A DNA stretch of 52,387 nucleotides from Bacteroidota bacterium (GCA_963169325.1 CAUJEY010000006.1:1-52387), one strand, 5' to 3'. Positions 44,927-52,387 are shown, counted from the first letter of the stretch. The notes: generated from the sequence alone by a model not told the origin. Numbers and translations: made by a program.

Positions 44927-45610
44927 GTGTACCTGCACAACAAAAAAGATACAATATCACAGGGTACGTTCCTTCCCTTATCCGAACAAACAATTCAACC
45001 GTTGAAAAATCCGGCCGGCCGCACCGACGAACAAATCACGCAAGCCCTGCTGGGCAGCGTACCCCAGCGCGAGGCAGTGTTTGTTTACCTGTACCGCGCA
45101 TCGGGCTGGCGGGAAAGGGTCGTGCAGCATGTATGCCGGGACGGAGGCGACGCGCCGGCCGGAGAAGATGTATTTCAGGAAACCCTCATCCTCTTCGACC
45201 GTAATATCCGGGAAGGCCGGTTTCGGGGCGACAGCAGCCTGCAAACCTACTTCTTCGGCATTGCCAAACAATACTGGTTCAACCGCCGGCGCAATATCCG
45301 GCCCGAATCCCTAACTCCTGCAACCTACAGTCACCCCGATACCGATAATCCGGAAAAAATCACGCTTTTAATCGAACGGCAACAAATGATCAGCCATATC
45401 CTGGAGGTATTAGGCGAGCATTGCAAAAAAGTGCTCGAATTATACAAACTCTCCCTGAGCAACGAAGAAATCGCGCTCGAAATGGGCCTGAGCAGCCCCG
45501 AAATGGCCAAAAAATATACCTACCGGTGCCGGGAAAAATTCCGGACTTTCGTTTTGGGACGCAAAGACATGGTTGAACACTTAGATATCCGGCTGCACCA
45601 TGGAAAATAA
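44927..45610 (+). CDS. ECF-type RNA polymerase sigma factor
   Basis: About 227 residues if it starts at GTG 44927. A TTG at 44918 lies inside the -7 box and is unlikely; TTG 45002 (KNPAGRTDEQ follows) is the other candidate, and no ATG exists in the first half. Region 2 is recognisable (EDVFQETLILFDRNIREGRF, GDSSLQTYFFGIAKQYWFNR) and region 4 has a helix-turn-helix (SLSNEEIALEMGLSSPEMAK). ECF factors direct RNA polymerase to envelope or stress genes and are held inactive by an anti-sigma factor, here presumably the overlapping next gene. The divergent CHAT gene is a plausible target. Confidence 0.85.
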   Translation: MYLHNKKDTISQGTFLPLSEQTIQPLKNPAGRTDEQITQALLGSVPQREAVFVYLYRASGWRERVVQHVCRDGGDAPAGEDVFQETLILFDRNIREGRFRGDSSLQTYFFGIAKQYWFNRRRNIRPESLTPATYSHPDTDNPEKITLLIERQQMISHILEVLGEHCKKVLELYKLSLSNEEIALEMGLSSPEMAKKYTYRCREKFRTFVLGRKDMVEHLDIRLHHGK

Positions 45611-46496
45611 AGGGCCGTACTACGATCAAATCGACGCCTACCTTTCCGGACAACTGGAACCAGGCGAACAGGAAGCGATGCGAAAAGCGATCGGCCAAGA
45701 CGCCGCACTGGCCCGGGAAATCGAAATGCGCCGGCTCGAGTTCGACGTATCGGAAGCCCTGATCGCTGACGTCATTCGCCAACAACTGCAACGCCTGCAA
45801 TCGGAGCCGTCCCCACCGGTGCGTCCGCCCAAAATCCAAAAAATCTACCTGATCTGGCTGATTGCCGCGATATTGGTTGTCGCGGCAATCGGTATTTACA
45901 GGTGGAATCGGCCGGCTTCCCAGCCGCAGGCTATGCCGCCGCCCGCCAGTACGGACCAGCCGAAGGATATTGTTCCTTCGTTACCGTCGGCGCCCCAGGC
46001 AGTCCAAACGCCGAACGAAAACCCACAGACGCCCCGCCCCACCAATGAACAAAACCGGCGCTACCTGGCCCTGGCTACCGAACTCTATCAAAACCCTGAT
46101 TTTGAAACGTTGCGCGGCGCGGCGCCGGACGCTGCCGATCCGCTCGAAACAGCCCTGACTGCCTGGCAAAAACAAGATTACACCGCCGCCGTTTCAGCGC
46201 TTCGTTATATCAAATCTAACGATCCAAAATACTGGCGCGCCGTGACCCTGCGCGCACATGCCCAGTTCAAACTCGGGCAGTTCGGACCGGCTGCCCGGAG
46301 TTTCGCCGCCGTCGCCGACAGCAAAATGATGCCCTGGTGCGAAGATGCCGACGGATACCTGCTGTTGGCCCTGCTGGCCGACGGACAAGCCGGCACGGCC
46401 GCTTTTCGGGCGCGACTGGACAAAGTGTTGTCCGACACCGGACACCCCTGGTTTGAACAGGCGAAGACGCTGCAATCACGTCTAAATTCCAAATAA
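45600..46496 (+). CDS. Membrane anti-sigma-like protein with periplasmic TPR region
   Basis: A 298-residue protein overlapping the sigma gene by 11 bp, so translation is probably coupled. Residues 5-70 resemble an anti-sigma helical domain (DQIDAYLSGQLEPGEQEAMR) without the His-Cys zinc motif. One transmembrane helix lies at about 82-100 (IYLIWLIAAILVVAAIGIY). A proline-rich linker follows, then a TPR-like region (about 150-295, YTAAVSALRYIKSNDPKYWR, FKLGQFGPAARSFAAV). Predicted topology: cytoplasmic anti-sigma part, periplasmic TPR sensor. It could bind the sigma factor until the outer part meets a signal or is cleaved. Its last codon lies in a 58-bp perfect inverted repeat. Confidence 0.8.
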   Translation: MENKGPYYDQIDAYLSGQLEPGEQEAMRKAIGQDAALAREIEMRRLEFDVSEALIADVIRQQLQRLQSEPSPPVRPPKIQKIYLIWLIAAILVVAAIGIYRWNRPASQPQAMPPPASTDQPKDIVPSLPSAPQAVQTPNENPQTPRPTNEQNRRYLALATELYQNPDFETLRGAAPDAADPLETALTAWQKQDYTAAVSALRYIKSNDPKYWRAVTLRAHAQFKLGQFGPAARSFAAVADSKMMPWCEDADGYLLLALLADGQAGTAAFRARLDKVLSDTGHPWFEQAKTLQSRLNSK

Positions 46497-46624
46497 GAAA
46501 TCCGTTTAAATCCGTGTCCGCAGTCCGTGTCATCCGTGTTCCCATCCTCCTGCGAGGGCCGCTTTTGGAGGATGGGAACACGGATGACACGGACTGCGGA
46601 CACGGATTTAAACGGATTTCTTAT
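46493..46624. terminator. 58-bp perfect inverted repeat, bidirectional terminator-like
   Basis: Bases 46493-46550 are the exact reverse complement of 46567-46624, separated by 16 nt. The arms contain repeated CCGTGT/ATCCGTGT words and hold the stop codons of both convergent genes (TAA at 46494 on plus, TAA at 46621-46623 on minus). A U-rich tail is lacking, so termination would rely on the very long stem. Confidence 0.9.
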
Positions 46625-46911
46625 CCCGTTCTACCCCTCAATGCGAAAGCCCCCACCAACAAAATGACTTGAAAAGCAACCACCGCAGCGACCACCCAAA
46701 GGGTGCCCATTCCCCACCGGCCTTCTATCTCCCCGGACTGATAAGCCCGGAAAAGCAATACGATGGCGATAACAGCCGCTACGCACAACACTATTTTGGA
46801 ATACAATTGACTGGCATTCCAAAGGGAAAACCGGCCTAACAAACTGCTCAGCACAAACCAGCCGCCCAGCAAGCCAAAAAAACCAAAGAGGACGTAGTAC
46901 AGAATTTTCAT
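46621..46911 (-). CDS. Small three-helix membrane protein
   Basis: A 96-residue protein with three hydrophobic helices (about 4-24 YYVLFGFFGLLGGWFVLSSL, 40-56, 68-90 LWVVAAVVAFQVILLVGAF). It lies 4 bp after the next upstream gene and shares its size, three-helix layout and WG(M/Y)G motif before helix 3, so the two look like distant paralogues. Function unknown. Third gene of the operon begun by the outer-membrane protein. Confidence 0.75.
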   Translation of the reverse strand: MKILYYVLFGFFGLLGGWFVLSSLLGRFSLWNASQLYSKIVLCVAAVIAIVLLFRAYQSGEIEGRWGMGTLWVVAAVVAFQVILLVGAFALRGRTG

Positions 46912-46915
46912 TACG

Positions 46916-47212
46916 TTATTGCCAGTGTATATTCTTTGCGGTAAGCAGACCGATCAGCATGATCAGCCCGAAGGCCAGTGCAGCCAGCACAATCACACCC
47001 AGCCCATAGCCCCATTGGCCCTGTTGATGCCCCAGGCGGAAGGCCCAATACAGCAGCCCCAATGCCGAAACGGCGGCAAGGGTCAATGACACCTTTTCGC
47101 GGAGGGTGGAACCAGGCTTAGTATCGAATAATGCCACGGTCAGAAAAAATAAACTGATGAGGGAACAAATGCACAGCAGGGCGTAGAAGGCGATTTTTAA
47201 TAGAAAAGCCAT
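46916..47212 (-). CDS. Small three-helix membrane protein, paralogue
   Basis: A 98-residue protein with three hydrophobic helices (about 5-27, 43-60, 71-92) and the motif QQGQWGYGLGVIVLAALAF matching the downstream paralogue. It starts 12 bp after the outer-membrane protein gene, so cotranscription is likely. No family recognised. Confidence 0.75.
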   Translation of the reverse strand: MAFLLKIAFYALLCICSLISLFFLTVALFDTKPGSTLREKVSLTLAAVSALGLLYWAFRLGHQQGQWGYGLGVIVLAALAFGLIMLIGLLTAKNIHWQ

Positions 47213-47224
47213 AGCGGGTGTAGA

Positions 47225-47908
47225 TTATTCATAACGGATAAATGCGTATTGAATTCCGAACATCATCCGGAAGGTCGGCAGGTATCTCGGCCCGTCCGTG
47301 TATATCTCCGGGTTTTCGCTAAGCACATACGAAGGCCGGGCAACGAGGCGGAAATAGTCGTTGGAATGCAATTTAAAACCTATCCCGAATTCGTAACTTT
47401 TGGTCGATTTTTTAAACAACTGGTCGCGGCGCACTTCGGTAAGCGGTGCTTCCCGCGTTTCCGCCCCCTGGAAGGTGACGCGGTCGGGCGGACTGTCGCT
47501 GAAATAGTCAAGAGTCATCCCAAGATGCGCGAACACACAGTGACAGCGGTGGAAACGGTAGTCGATTTTAAGCGGGATGCTCCAGTACGCCGGGCGGAAA
47601 GCGTGAATATCGGAAATGTAAAAAGTCACCGGTTTTTCATTCTCAATTCGTTCTATGGTCTGGCCGGTCCAGGTATAGTATTCGTATTCCCGGTAAATTT
47701 CCCGGCTCAATCCGGCGCCGAGGGAAAGGCGGCCGATAGGTACTTCCAGTTGCACCCCGGGGATTATCCGCGGCTTGATTCCGGCTGTGAATTGGCTGAC
47801 GTCAAAACCCATTTCGAGGCCGGCCACGAGTTTGCCGAAGGCTTTTTGCGCTTGAGCGGAAGTGACGACGCAGCAGAGGGCTAGTAGAAGGAAGAAGTGT
47901 TTTTGCAT
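47225..47908 (-). CDS. Probable outer-membrane beta-barrel protein
   Basis: A 227-residue protein with a signal peptide (MQKHFFLLLALCCVVTSAQA) and alternating strand pattern typical of small Bacteroidota barrels (PGVQLEVPIGRLSLGAGLSR, AHLGMTLDYFSDSP, SYEFGIGFKLHSNDYFRLVA), ending IQYAFIRYE with an aromatic near the terminus as barrels often do. Specific function unknown. First gene of an operon with two small membrane proteins. Confidence 0.7.
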   Translation of the reverse strand: MQKHFFLLLALCCVVTSAQAQKAFGKLVAGLEMGFDVSQFTAGIKPRIIPGVQLEVPIGRLSLGAGLSREIYREYEYYTWTGQTIERIENEKPVTFYISDIHAFRPAYWSIPLKIDYRFHRCHCVFAHLGMTLDYFSDSPPDRVTFQGAETREAPLTEVRRDQLFKKSTKSYEFGIGFKLHSNDYFRLVARPSYVLSENPEIYTDGPRYLPTFRMMFGIQYAFIRYE

Positions 47909-47977
47909 GATTGGGCGAGTTTTGTGTGTCGGGAAGATAAGGGTTTAATTCAAACCGCTGCTTGCCTTGTTCTGTTG

Positions 47978-48064
47978 TGGGGCGAATTTTTAATTCGCCT
48001 ACGTTATGGGGCGAATTTTTAATTCGCCTACGTTGTGGGGCGAATTTTTAATTCGCCTACGCTA
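47978..48064. repeat. Three 29-bp tandem palindromic repeats
   Basis: Each unit contains GGCGAATT-TTT-AATTCGCC, a perfect 8-bp stem, plus TACGTTRTG linking sequence. They lie next to the 38-bp hairpin that shares TTAATTCGCC. The 218-bp gap 47909-48126 has no gene. Confidence 0.9.
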
Positions 48065-48086
48065 CAGGTTGACCGCCCGTAGCGCA

Positions 48087-48124
48087 GGCGAATTAATCCC
48101 GAGTGGTCGGGACGCCCCACATCA
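48087..48124 (-). terminator. 38-bp hairpin element after DPP4 gene
   Basis: On the minus strand this reads as the same 38 bases as 16055-16092 with two loop differences, starting 2 bp after the DPP4 stop codon. It contains TCCCGA...TCGGGA and TTAATTCGCC. Probably a transcript-end hairpin. Confidence 0.55.
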
Positions 48125-48126
48125 CA

Positions 48127-50325
48127 TCATAGTTTATCCAGCACAAAGTTGGTCAACTTCGTAAACAAATGCCGCGTGGCATTTTCCCCGGAAATATTGT
48201 GATTCCGGTTGGGGTAAAAATATGTCTCGAATTGCTTGTTGGCTTTCACCAGCGCATTCACCATTTCCACAGTTTGTTGCCAGTGGACATTGTCGTCGGC
48301 AACGCCGTGGCAGATGAGGTAGTTGCCACCGCGCAGGCGGTCGGCAAAATTGATGGGCGAGTTTTCCTCGTAGCCGGCCGAATTGTCTTTCGTGCTGTGC
48401 ATAAATCGCTCGGTGTAAGCGCTGTCGTACCATTTCCAGTTGGTGACGGGCGCCACGGCCATGGCCATTTTAAACACGTCGGCGCCTTTGAGCACACAGG
48501 AGGTGCTGAGATACCCCCCGAAACTCCAACCCCAGATACCGATGCGGTTTGGGTCGACGTAAGGTAAGGAGCCGAAATGCCGGGCTGCGGCGATCTGGTC
48601 CTGCGTTTCGTATTTGCCGAGTTGCAGTTGGGTACATTTTTTAAAAGCCCGCCCCCGCGCACCGGTACCGCGGTTATCCACACTGACGATAATATAGCCC
48701 TTTTGTGCCAATAACTGATGCCAGGGGCCAGTGTAACCGTTGTACTTGTTTTCGACGGTTTGAGAGGCCGGCCCGCCGTAAATATCAAACAGTACCGGGT
48801 ATTTTTTGGCCGGGTCGAAGTCGCGCGGCTTCAGGATCCAGGCGTTCAGGTCGGTGCTGTCTGCGGCTTTTACGGTAATAAACTCGATGGGTGCAAAACC
48901 GTATTGCTTGCGCATCTGCCCGACGCGTTCGTTTTTTACGAGTGCGCGCAGGGCATCGCCTTCCCGTGTACGCACATCCGCCGAGGGCGGCGTATTGATA
49001 TCGGACCACTGATGGATAAAGAAATCGAACGTAGGGCTAAAGGTCGCCTCGTGGGTGCCGGCGCCGGGGGTGAGCAGGCGCGGTTCCGAATCGCCGGGCC
49101 GGATGGAGCCCTCCCACACCTGCCGGTCCATCGGCGTTGGGGTCGCCGTTTGGTAATAAAATTTGCCGGAGGCGGCATCGAGGCCGTAAAATTTCGTCAC
49201 GTCGAAATTGCCCTTCGTCAACTGAATGGTGGTTTCTGCTGTCGCCTGATTGCGCGGCAACAGGTAGAGGTGCGCATGTCCGTCCCGTTCGCTCATCCAC
49301 AAAAAATGTTGGTTATCCGGTAGGAAAACCAGGTTGTCGCACACCTCCATATCCACATAAGCGGGGTCCATTTCGGTGAGCAGCATGCCCGAGGCGGCGG
49401 TCACCGGGTCATACAGCGCCAGCGCCAGGTTATTTTGCTCGCGGTTCAACACATAGATACAAAGCAGGTTATCGGGCGTCCAGAAAATGCGGGGCAGGTA
49501 AATGTCCTGCGCTTCGGTACCGGGCAGGGCTTGGGTCGTTTGGCCGGTTGCGAGGTCGTACACGTGGACGCTCACCCGCGAATTGGGCGCGCCGACTTTC
49601 GGGTATTTGAACTCGGTGTACCGCGGGTACATGCCGTTGTTGTACCAGGTGAGCGGGTACTGCGGCACGGCGCTTTCATCGAAGCGGATAAAGGCTAATT
49701 TGGAACCGTCGGGGCTCCAGGCGGTGGCCACCATGCCATCGCCTTCCACCGGACTGAATTCTTCCTCGTACACCCAATCGGGCAAACCGTTGATGAGGGA
49801 ATTCTTTTTGCCGTCGGTAGTAACCTGGGTTGTTTTTTCTGTAGATAAATCTTTGAAAAACAAATTATTATCGGCTACGAAAGCCACCTTGGCGCCATCG
49901 GAAGAAAAGGTGGCGAACTGCACCTGGCCCTTGTCGTACAGGCGGTTTGTTTTACGGGTATTCCGGTCAAGTACCCAATAGTCGGCCAGCACGGAATGGC
50001 GGTACACCGGTTTCGTATTGGCGCGCAAGAGCACCTTAGACAAATCTTCGCTGAAGGTATATTCGTCCCAATTGCCCGCCGCGGCCAGATCGGCCCGCTC
50101 TACCGGCGTGCGGGTTTTCATACCCGTGGCCAGATCGTATTCCACGATGCCGCCATCTTCGGCCTCAAAATAATGGTGGCCGTCCGGCGCAAAGCGGAAA
50201 CTCCCGGCGCTTTGCGGGTAAAATTTGAAAAAGGTGAAACAATCGTCGAGGGTAATGGCTTTTTGGGCAAGGCCGGCCTGACAGGTCAGGACAAAGCCGA
50301 GCAACAAACACGGGACTTTTATCAT
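48127..50325 (-). CDS. Dipeptidyl peptidase IV (S9 family)
   Basis: A 732-residue exported enzyme with a signal peptide (MIKVPCLLLGFVLTCQAGLA). The N-terminal beta-propeller carries the substrate-anchoring double glutamate (DWVYEEEFSPVEGDG) that distinguishes DPP4-type exopeptidases. The C-terminal alpha/beta hydrolase has Ser601 in WGWSFGGY, Asp677 in HGVADDNVHW and His709 in NRNHNISG (positions counted by eye). It removes X-Pro or X-Ala dipeptides from peptide N-termini, probably in the periplasm or at the outer membrane, for peptide nutrition. All catalytic parts are intact. The gene follows a T9SS protein after a 45-bp gap. Confidence 0.93.
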   Translation of the reverse strand: MIKVPCLLLGFVLTCQAGLAQKAITLDDCFTFFKFYPQSAGSFRFAPDGHHYFEAEDGGIVEYDLATGMKTRTPVERADLAAAGNWDEYTFSEDLSKVLLRANTKPVYRHSVLADYWVLDRNTRKTNRLYDKGQVQFATFSSDGAKVAFVADNNLFFKDLSTEKTTQVTTDGKKNSLINGLPDWVYEEEFSPVEGDGMVATAWSPDGSKLAFIRFDESAVPQYPLTWYNNGMYPRYTEFKYPKVGAPNSRVSVHVYDLATGQTTQALPGTEAQDIYLPRIFWTPDNLLCIYVLNREQNNLALALYDPVTAASGMLLTEMDPAYVDMEVCDNLVFLPDNQHFLWMSERDGHAHLYLLPRNQATAETTIQLTKGNFDVTKFYGLDAASGKFYYQTATPTPMDRQVWEGSIRPGDSEPRLLTPGAGTHEATFSPTFDFFIHQWSDINTPPSADVRTREGDALRALVKNERVGQMRKQYGFAPIEFITVKAADSTDLNAWILKPRDFDPAKKYPVLFDIYGGPASQTVENKYNGYTGPWHQLLAQKGYIIVSVDNRGTGARGRAFKKCTQLQLGKYETQDQIAAARHFGSLPYVDPNRIGIWGWSFGGYLSTSCVLKGADVFKMAMAVAPVTNWKWYDSAYTERFMHSTKDNSAGYEENSPINFADRLRGGNYLICHGVADDNVHWQQTVEMVNALVKANKQFETYFYPNRNHNISGENATRHLFTKLTNFVLDKL

Positions 50326-50370
50326 CAGCTTGGATGTTTTATCGTACCCGGTAAAGATTGCTCGCCTCCC

Positions 50371-51258
50371 TCAGTTTTTGATAAATTTTTGATGAAAAGT
50401 TGAATTTCCGTCCCGGAGAACGCAGTAATACACACCGGGCGACAAATGCGCGACCGGTATTTTTTTCCAGGTATAATTCACCGCGCGATCCTCCAGCACA
50501 AAGTGGCCCGCAGCGTCATATATCGTAAGCTGCATTTCACGGAACGGGGACGCCTCTATAAATATCACCAATTCATCCCGGGTAGGGTTGGGCGACAAAT
50601 GAATCTTAAAATACGGTTTGGCGGGACTCAACACCGCATCGCAGGGGTCGTTGCTCACGTTAATTTGTGGAAACGCCGCATCCTGGTAGCAGCGCAAATC
50701 GACATCGCCGTCATCTGCAATCAGCTCCCAGGGGTCGTTGCTGAACAGCCCGTTTTCCGGCCCGAAAAGGTCGTAACAAATGATCGGTTGCAGGGACCCG
50801 TTGCCGATATGAAAACGCCGCACCGGGCGCCCGTTGAAATCCAAGGTATCGATGGACTGAACGGACAACTCAAAACCGCCCTGCGCATAAACAATATCGC
50901 CGATCGCGTAATTATTCCGGAACAGGAAACGGCTTCGGGGCGCCGGGCCGGGCGCGAACTCGAAAATGGAATCGGCACGTTGATAAATAAAATGGAAAAT
51001 GGCATTTTGGCCGCACGGTAACGGTTGTGCATTTTCAAAGCGGTAGAGGGTGGCGCATATTTTTTTGCAGGTCAGACCGTCAAACACGGTATCGCCGGCA
51101 TATTGCAGATGTGAAAATCCACTGTAGGAAAACTGTTCCGTGGTGTAGCCCGAAGTGCTTTTGAAGTACCACTCAGCGCCTGGCGGCGCAAATTCAGCCT
51201 GGGAAAAAACGGGTTGAGCCAGCAGCAGTAAAAACGGGAGGAGGTTTAGATTTTTCAT
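50371..51258 (-). CDS. T9SS-sorted exported protein, function unknown
   Basis: A 295-residue protein starting MKNLNLLPFLLLLAQPVFSQ (signal peptide); upstream open frame was excluded because it covers the promoter. The middle (about 25-205) has no recognised domain but contains several cysteines and beta-strand-like segments (GDTVFDGLTCKKICATLYRF). The C-terminus is a Por secretion sorting domain (FKIHLSPNPTRDELVIFIEA to GVYYCVLRDGNSTFHQKFIK). Similar short proteins recur in Saprospiria as exported products of unknown role. A perfect -7 box lies 18 bp before the ATG. Confidence 0.85.
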   Translation of the reverse strand: MKNLNLLPFLLLLAQPVFSQAEFAPPGAEWYFKSTSGYTTEQFSYSGFSHLQYAGDTVFDGLTCKKICATLYRFENAQPLPCGQNAIFHFIYQRADSIFEFAPGPAPRSRFLFRNNYAIGDIVYAQGGFELSVQSIDTLDFNGRPVRRFHIGNGSLQPIICYDLFGPENGLFSNDPWELIADDGDVDLRCYQDAAFPQINVSNDPCDAVLSPAKPYFKIHLSPNPTRDELVIFIEASPFREMQLTIYDAAGHFVLEDRAVNYTWKKIPVAHLSPGVYYCVLRDGNSTFHQKFIKN

Positions 51259-51276
51259 GCGGTTATTTTTTGTTGT

Positions 51277-51284
51277 CAAATGTA
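51277..51284 (-). promoter_or_regulatory. -7 box of T9SS protein gene
   Basis: TACATTTG on the minus strand matches TAnnTTTG exactly, 18 bp upstream of the chosen ATG, which confirms that start over the longer frame. Confidence 0.6.
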
Positions 51285-51410
51285 CGTTTAGCCAGGTACA
51301 TTTCCGGAGAATTGAAAACAATTGCCAGTCTCGGCCAAAAGAGCGCTGCCGGAACGTTGCAGAGATAAATTTTTAATTTTCCCTACTTTCGCCTCAAACT
51401 ACTACCGATC

Positions 51411-52241
51411 ATGGCCTTGTTGTATTCTATCCTGGTGTGGGCAGGCGCGGGTTATGTGCTGCTGTGCATCCTTTTTTACTTCGGGCAGGATCTGTTTTTC
51501 TTCCGCCCAGAGCGGTTGCCGCATTGGTTTACCTACCAATACCCTTTTCCCTTTACGGAAGTCAATTTCGATATGGAAGACGGCGGGGTGGTGAATGCCC
51601 TGCATTTCCGGGTGCCCAACAGCAAGGGAGTGGTGTTTTATATAAAAGGCAACTCGCGCAGTATCAAGGGTTGGGGCAAATTCGCCCGGGATTTTGTCGG
51701 CAAGGGCTACGACTTTTTTATTCTCGATTTCCGGGGCTTCGGCAAAAGCCGGGGCCGCCGCACCGAAAACATCCTGTACGCCGATCTGCAGCAGGTGTAC
51801 AAATGGCTGGCCACCGAATACGGCGAAGAACGTATCGTGCTCTACGGGCGTTCCCTGGGCAGCGGACTGGCTACGCGCATCGCCTCCTGGAACCACCCCC
51901 GCATGCTGATTCTCGATTGCCCGTATTATTCCTTCCTGTACCAAATCAGGCAATACGCATTTCTGTTACCGGTTCGCTGGCTATTGCGCTATCACATCCG
52001 CACCGACCAGTTTATCCGTAAGGTGCATTGCCCCGTGCATATTTTACACGGCCGCAAAGACCGGCTGATCCCTTACCGCCAAAGCGAAATGTTGCAAACC
52101 CTGGCGCCCGGCAATATCCGGCTCTACGCCATCGAAGGCGCCGGGCACAATAACCTGCCCAATTTTCCGGAATATCACGACTTGTTGTACGATATCCTGC
52201 ACGAAGCGCTGGAATACAGCACACTGAAAGCTGCGGCCTGA
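51411..52241 (+). CDS. Membrane-anchored alpha/beta hydrolase (ABHD13/17-like)
   Basis: A 276-residue protein with one N-terminal membrane helix (about 5-25, YSILVWAGAGYVLLCILFYF) followed by an alpha/beta hydrolase domain. Catalytic set: Ser148 in YGRSLGSG, Asp217 in HGRKDRLIP and His246 in EGAGHNNLP. The oxyanion region is VVFYIKGNSRSIKGWGK. The layout matches the BEM46/ABHD13-17 group of membrane-tethered serine hydrolases (esterase, lipase or depalmitoylase-like). TACTTTCG, a near -7 match, lies 20 bp before the ATG. Substrate unknown. Confidence 0.88.
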   Translation: MALLYSILVWAGAGYVLLCILFYFGQDLFFFRPERLPHWFTYQYPFPFTEVNFDMEDGGVVNALHFRVPNSKGVVFYIKGNSRSIKGWGKFARDFVGKGYDFFILDFRGFGKSRGRRTENILYADLQQVYKWLATEYGEERIVLYGRSLGSGLATRIASWNHPRMLILDCPYYSFLYQIRQYAFLLPVRWLLRYHIRTDQFIRKVHCPVHILHGRKDRLIPYRQSEMLQTLAPGNIRLYAIEGAGHNNLPNFPEYHDLLYDILHEALEYSTLKAAA

Positions 52242-52252
52242 ATAGACAAAAA

Positions 52253-52372
52253 GGGTTTGGGGGTTTAGGGGTTTGGGGGTTTGGGGGTTTAGGGGTTTGG
52301 AGGTTTAGGGGTTTAGGGGTTTGGAGGTTTAGGGGTTTGGAGGTTTGAAGGTTTGAAAGTTAGTGGGTTTCA
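52253..52372 (+). repeat. Telomere-like 8-bp G-rich tandem array
   Basis: Thirteen consecutive 8-mers alternating GGGTTTGG, GGGTTTAG, AGGTTTAG and AGGTTTGA, then two degenerate units. The runs of three to five G could form G-quadruplexes. It begins 11 bp after the hydrolase stop codon and ends before the window edge. Confidence 0.92.
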
Positions 52373-52387
52373 GGGCGTACATGAACT

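Noticed and set aside
47978-48064. CRISPR-like array of 29-bp repeats
   Set aside because: The units are adjacent with no spacers, and no cas gene is in the window.
52253-52387. True telomere or linear replicon end
   Set aside because: The array is degenerate, related arrays occur internally at 16.9 and 19.7 kb, and sequence continues after it.

Overview
The window looks like a chromosomal segment of a Bacteroidota bacterium, most likely a member of the Saprospiria. Three things suggest this: several secreted proteins end in type IX secretion (Por) sorting domains; SprB, HYR-like, lamin-tail, dockerin-like and BNR-type modules are abundant; and many genes are preceded by the Bacteroidota -7 box TAnnTTTG, with no clear Shine-Dalgarno sequences. 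No RNA gene, CRISPR array, transposase or phage gene was recognised.

Layout. 1-16 kb: two giant tandem paralogous surface proteins (the first cut by the window edge) sharing about 1,650 C-terminal residues. 16.2-16.8 kb: a PIN-toxin pair. 16.9-21.6 kb: a TPR protein, a Fur-family regulator, a polysaccharide flippase and a 45-residue membrane peptide. 21.6-29.1 kb, minus strand: sulP, beta-carbonic anhydrase, dabA, dabB and an alpha/beta hydrolase, which form a compact inorganic-carbon operon. 29.3-31.2 kb: a small secreted protein, metZ and a Uma2 remnant. 31.2-38.4 kb, minus strand: a WD40/TPR protein, a palindromic element, a membrane protein, a decayed gene, a T9SS-exported propeller protein and a CBM-like secreted protein. 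38.5-46.5 kb: two TPR-CHAT proteins with near-identical protease domains, and, divergent from the second, an ECF sigma factor overlapping a membrane anti-sigma-like TPR protein. 46.6-52.2 kb: two small membrane proteins and an outer-membrane protein in one operon, a dipeptidyl peptidase IV, a further T9SS protein and a membrane-anchored hydrolase.

How genes work together. SulP would import bicarbonate (or another anion), the beta-carbonic anhydrase would interconvert CO2 and bicarbonate, and DabA-DabB would form a proton-gradient-coupled vectorial carbonic anhydrase. This suggests anaplerotic CO2 supply, since no carbon-fixation gene is visible here. The sigma/anti-sigma/TPR-CHAT block looks like an envelope-sensing or proteolytic-response module. 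Its function is not established and it is the best candidate for an undescribed system in the window.

The intergenic regions are rich in structured repeats: a 58-bp perfect inverted repeat holding two convergent stop codons, a roughly 245-bp nested palindrome, 8-bp telomere-like G-rich arrays, 9-bp arrays behind both CHAT genes, a 38-bp hairpin copied behind two unrelated genes, and palindromes that seem to have been absorbed in frame into the second giant protein.
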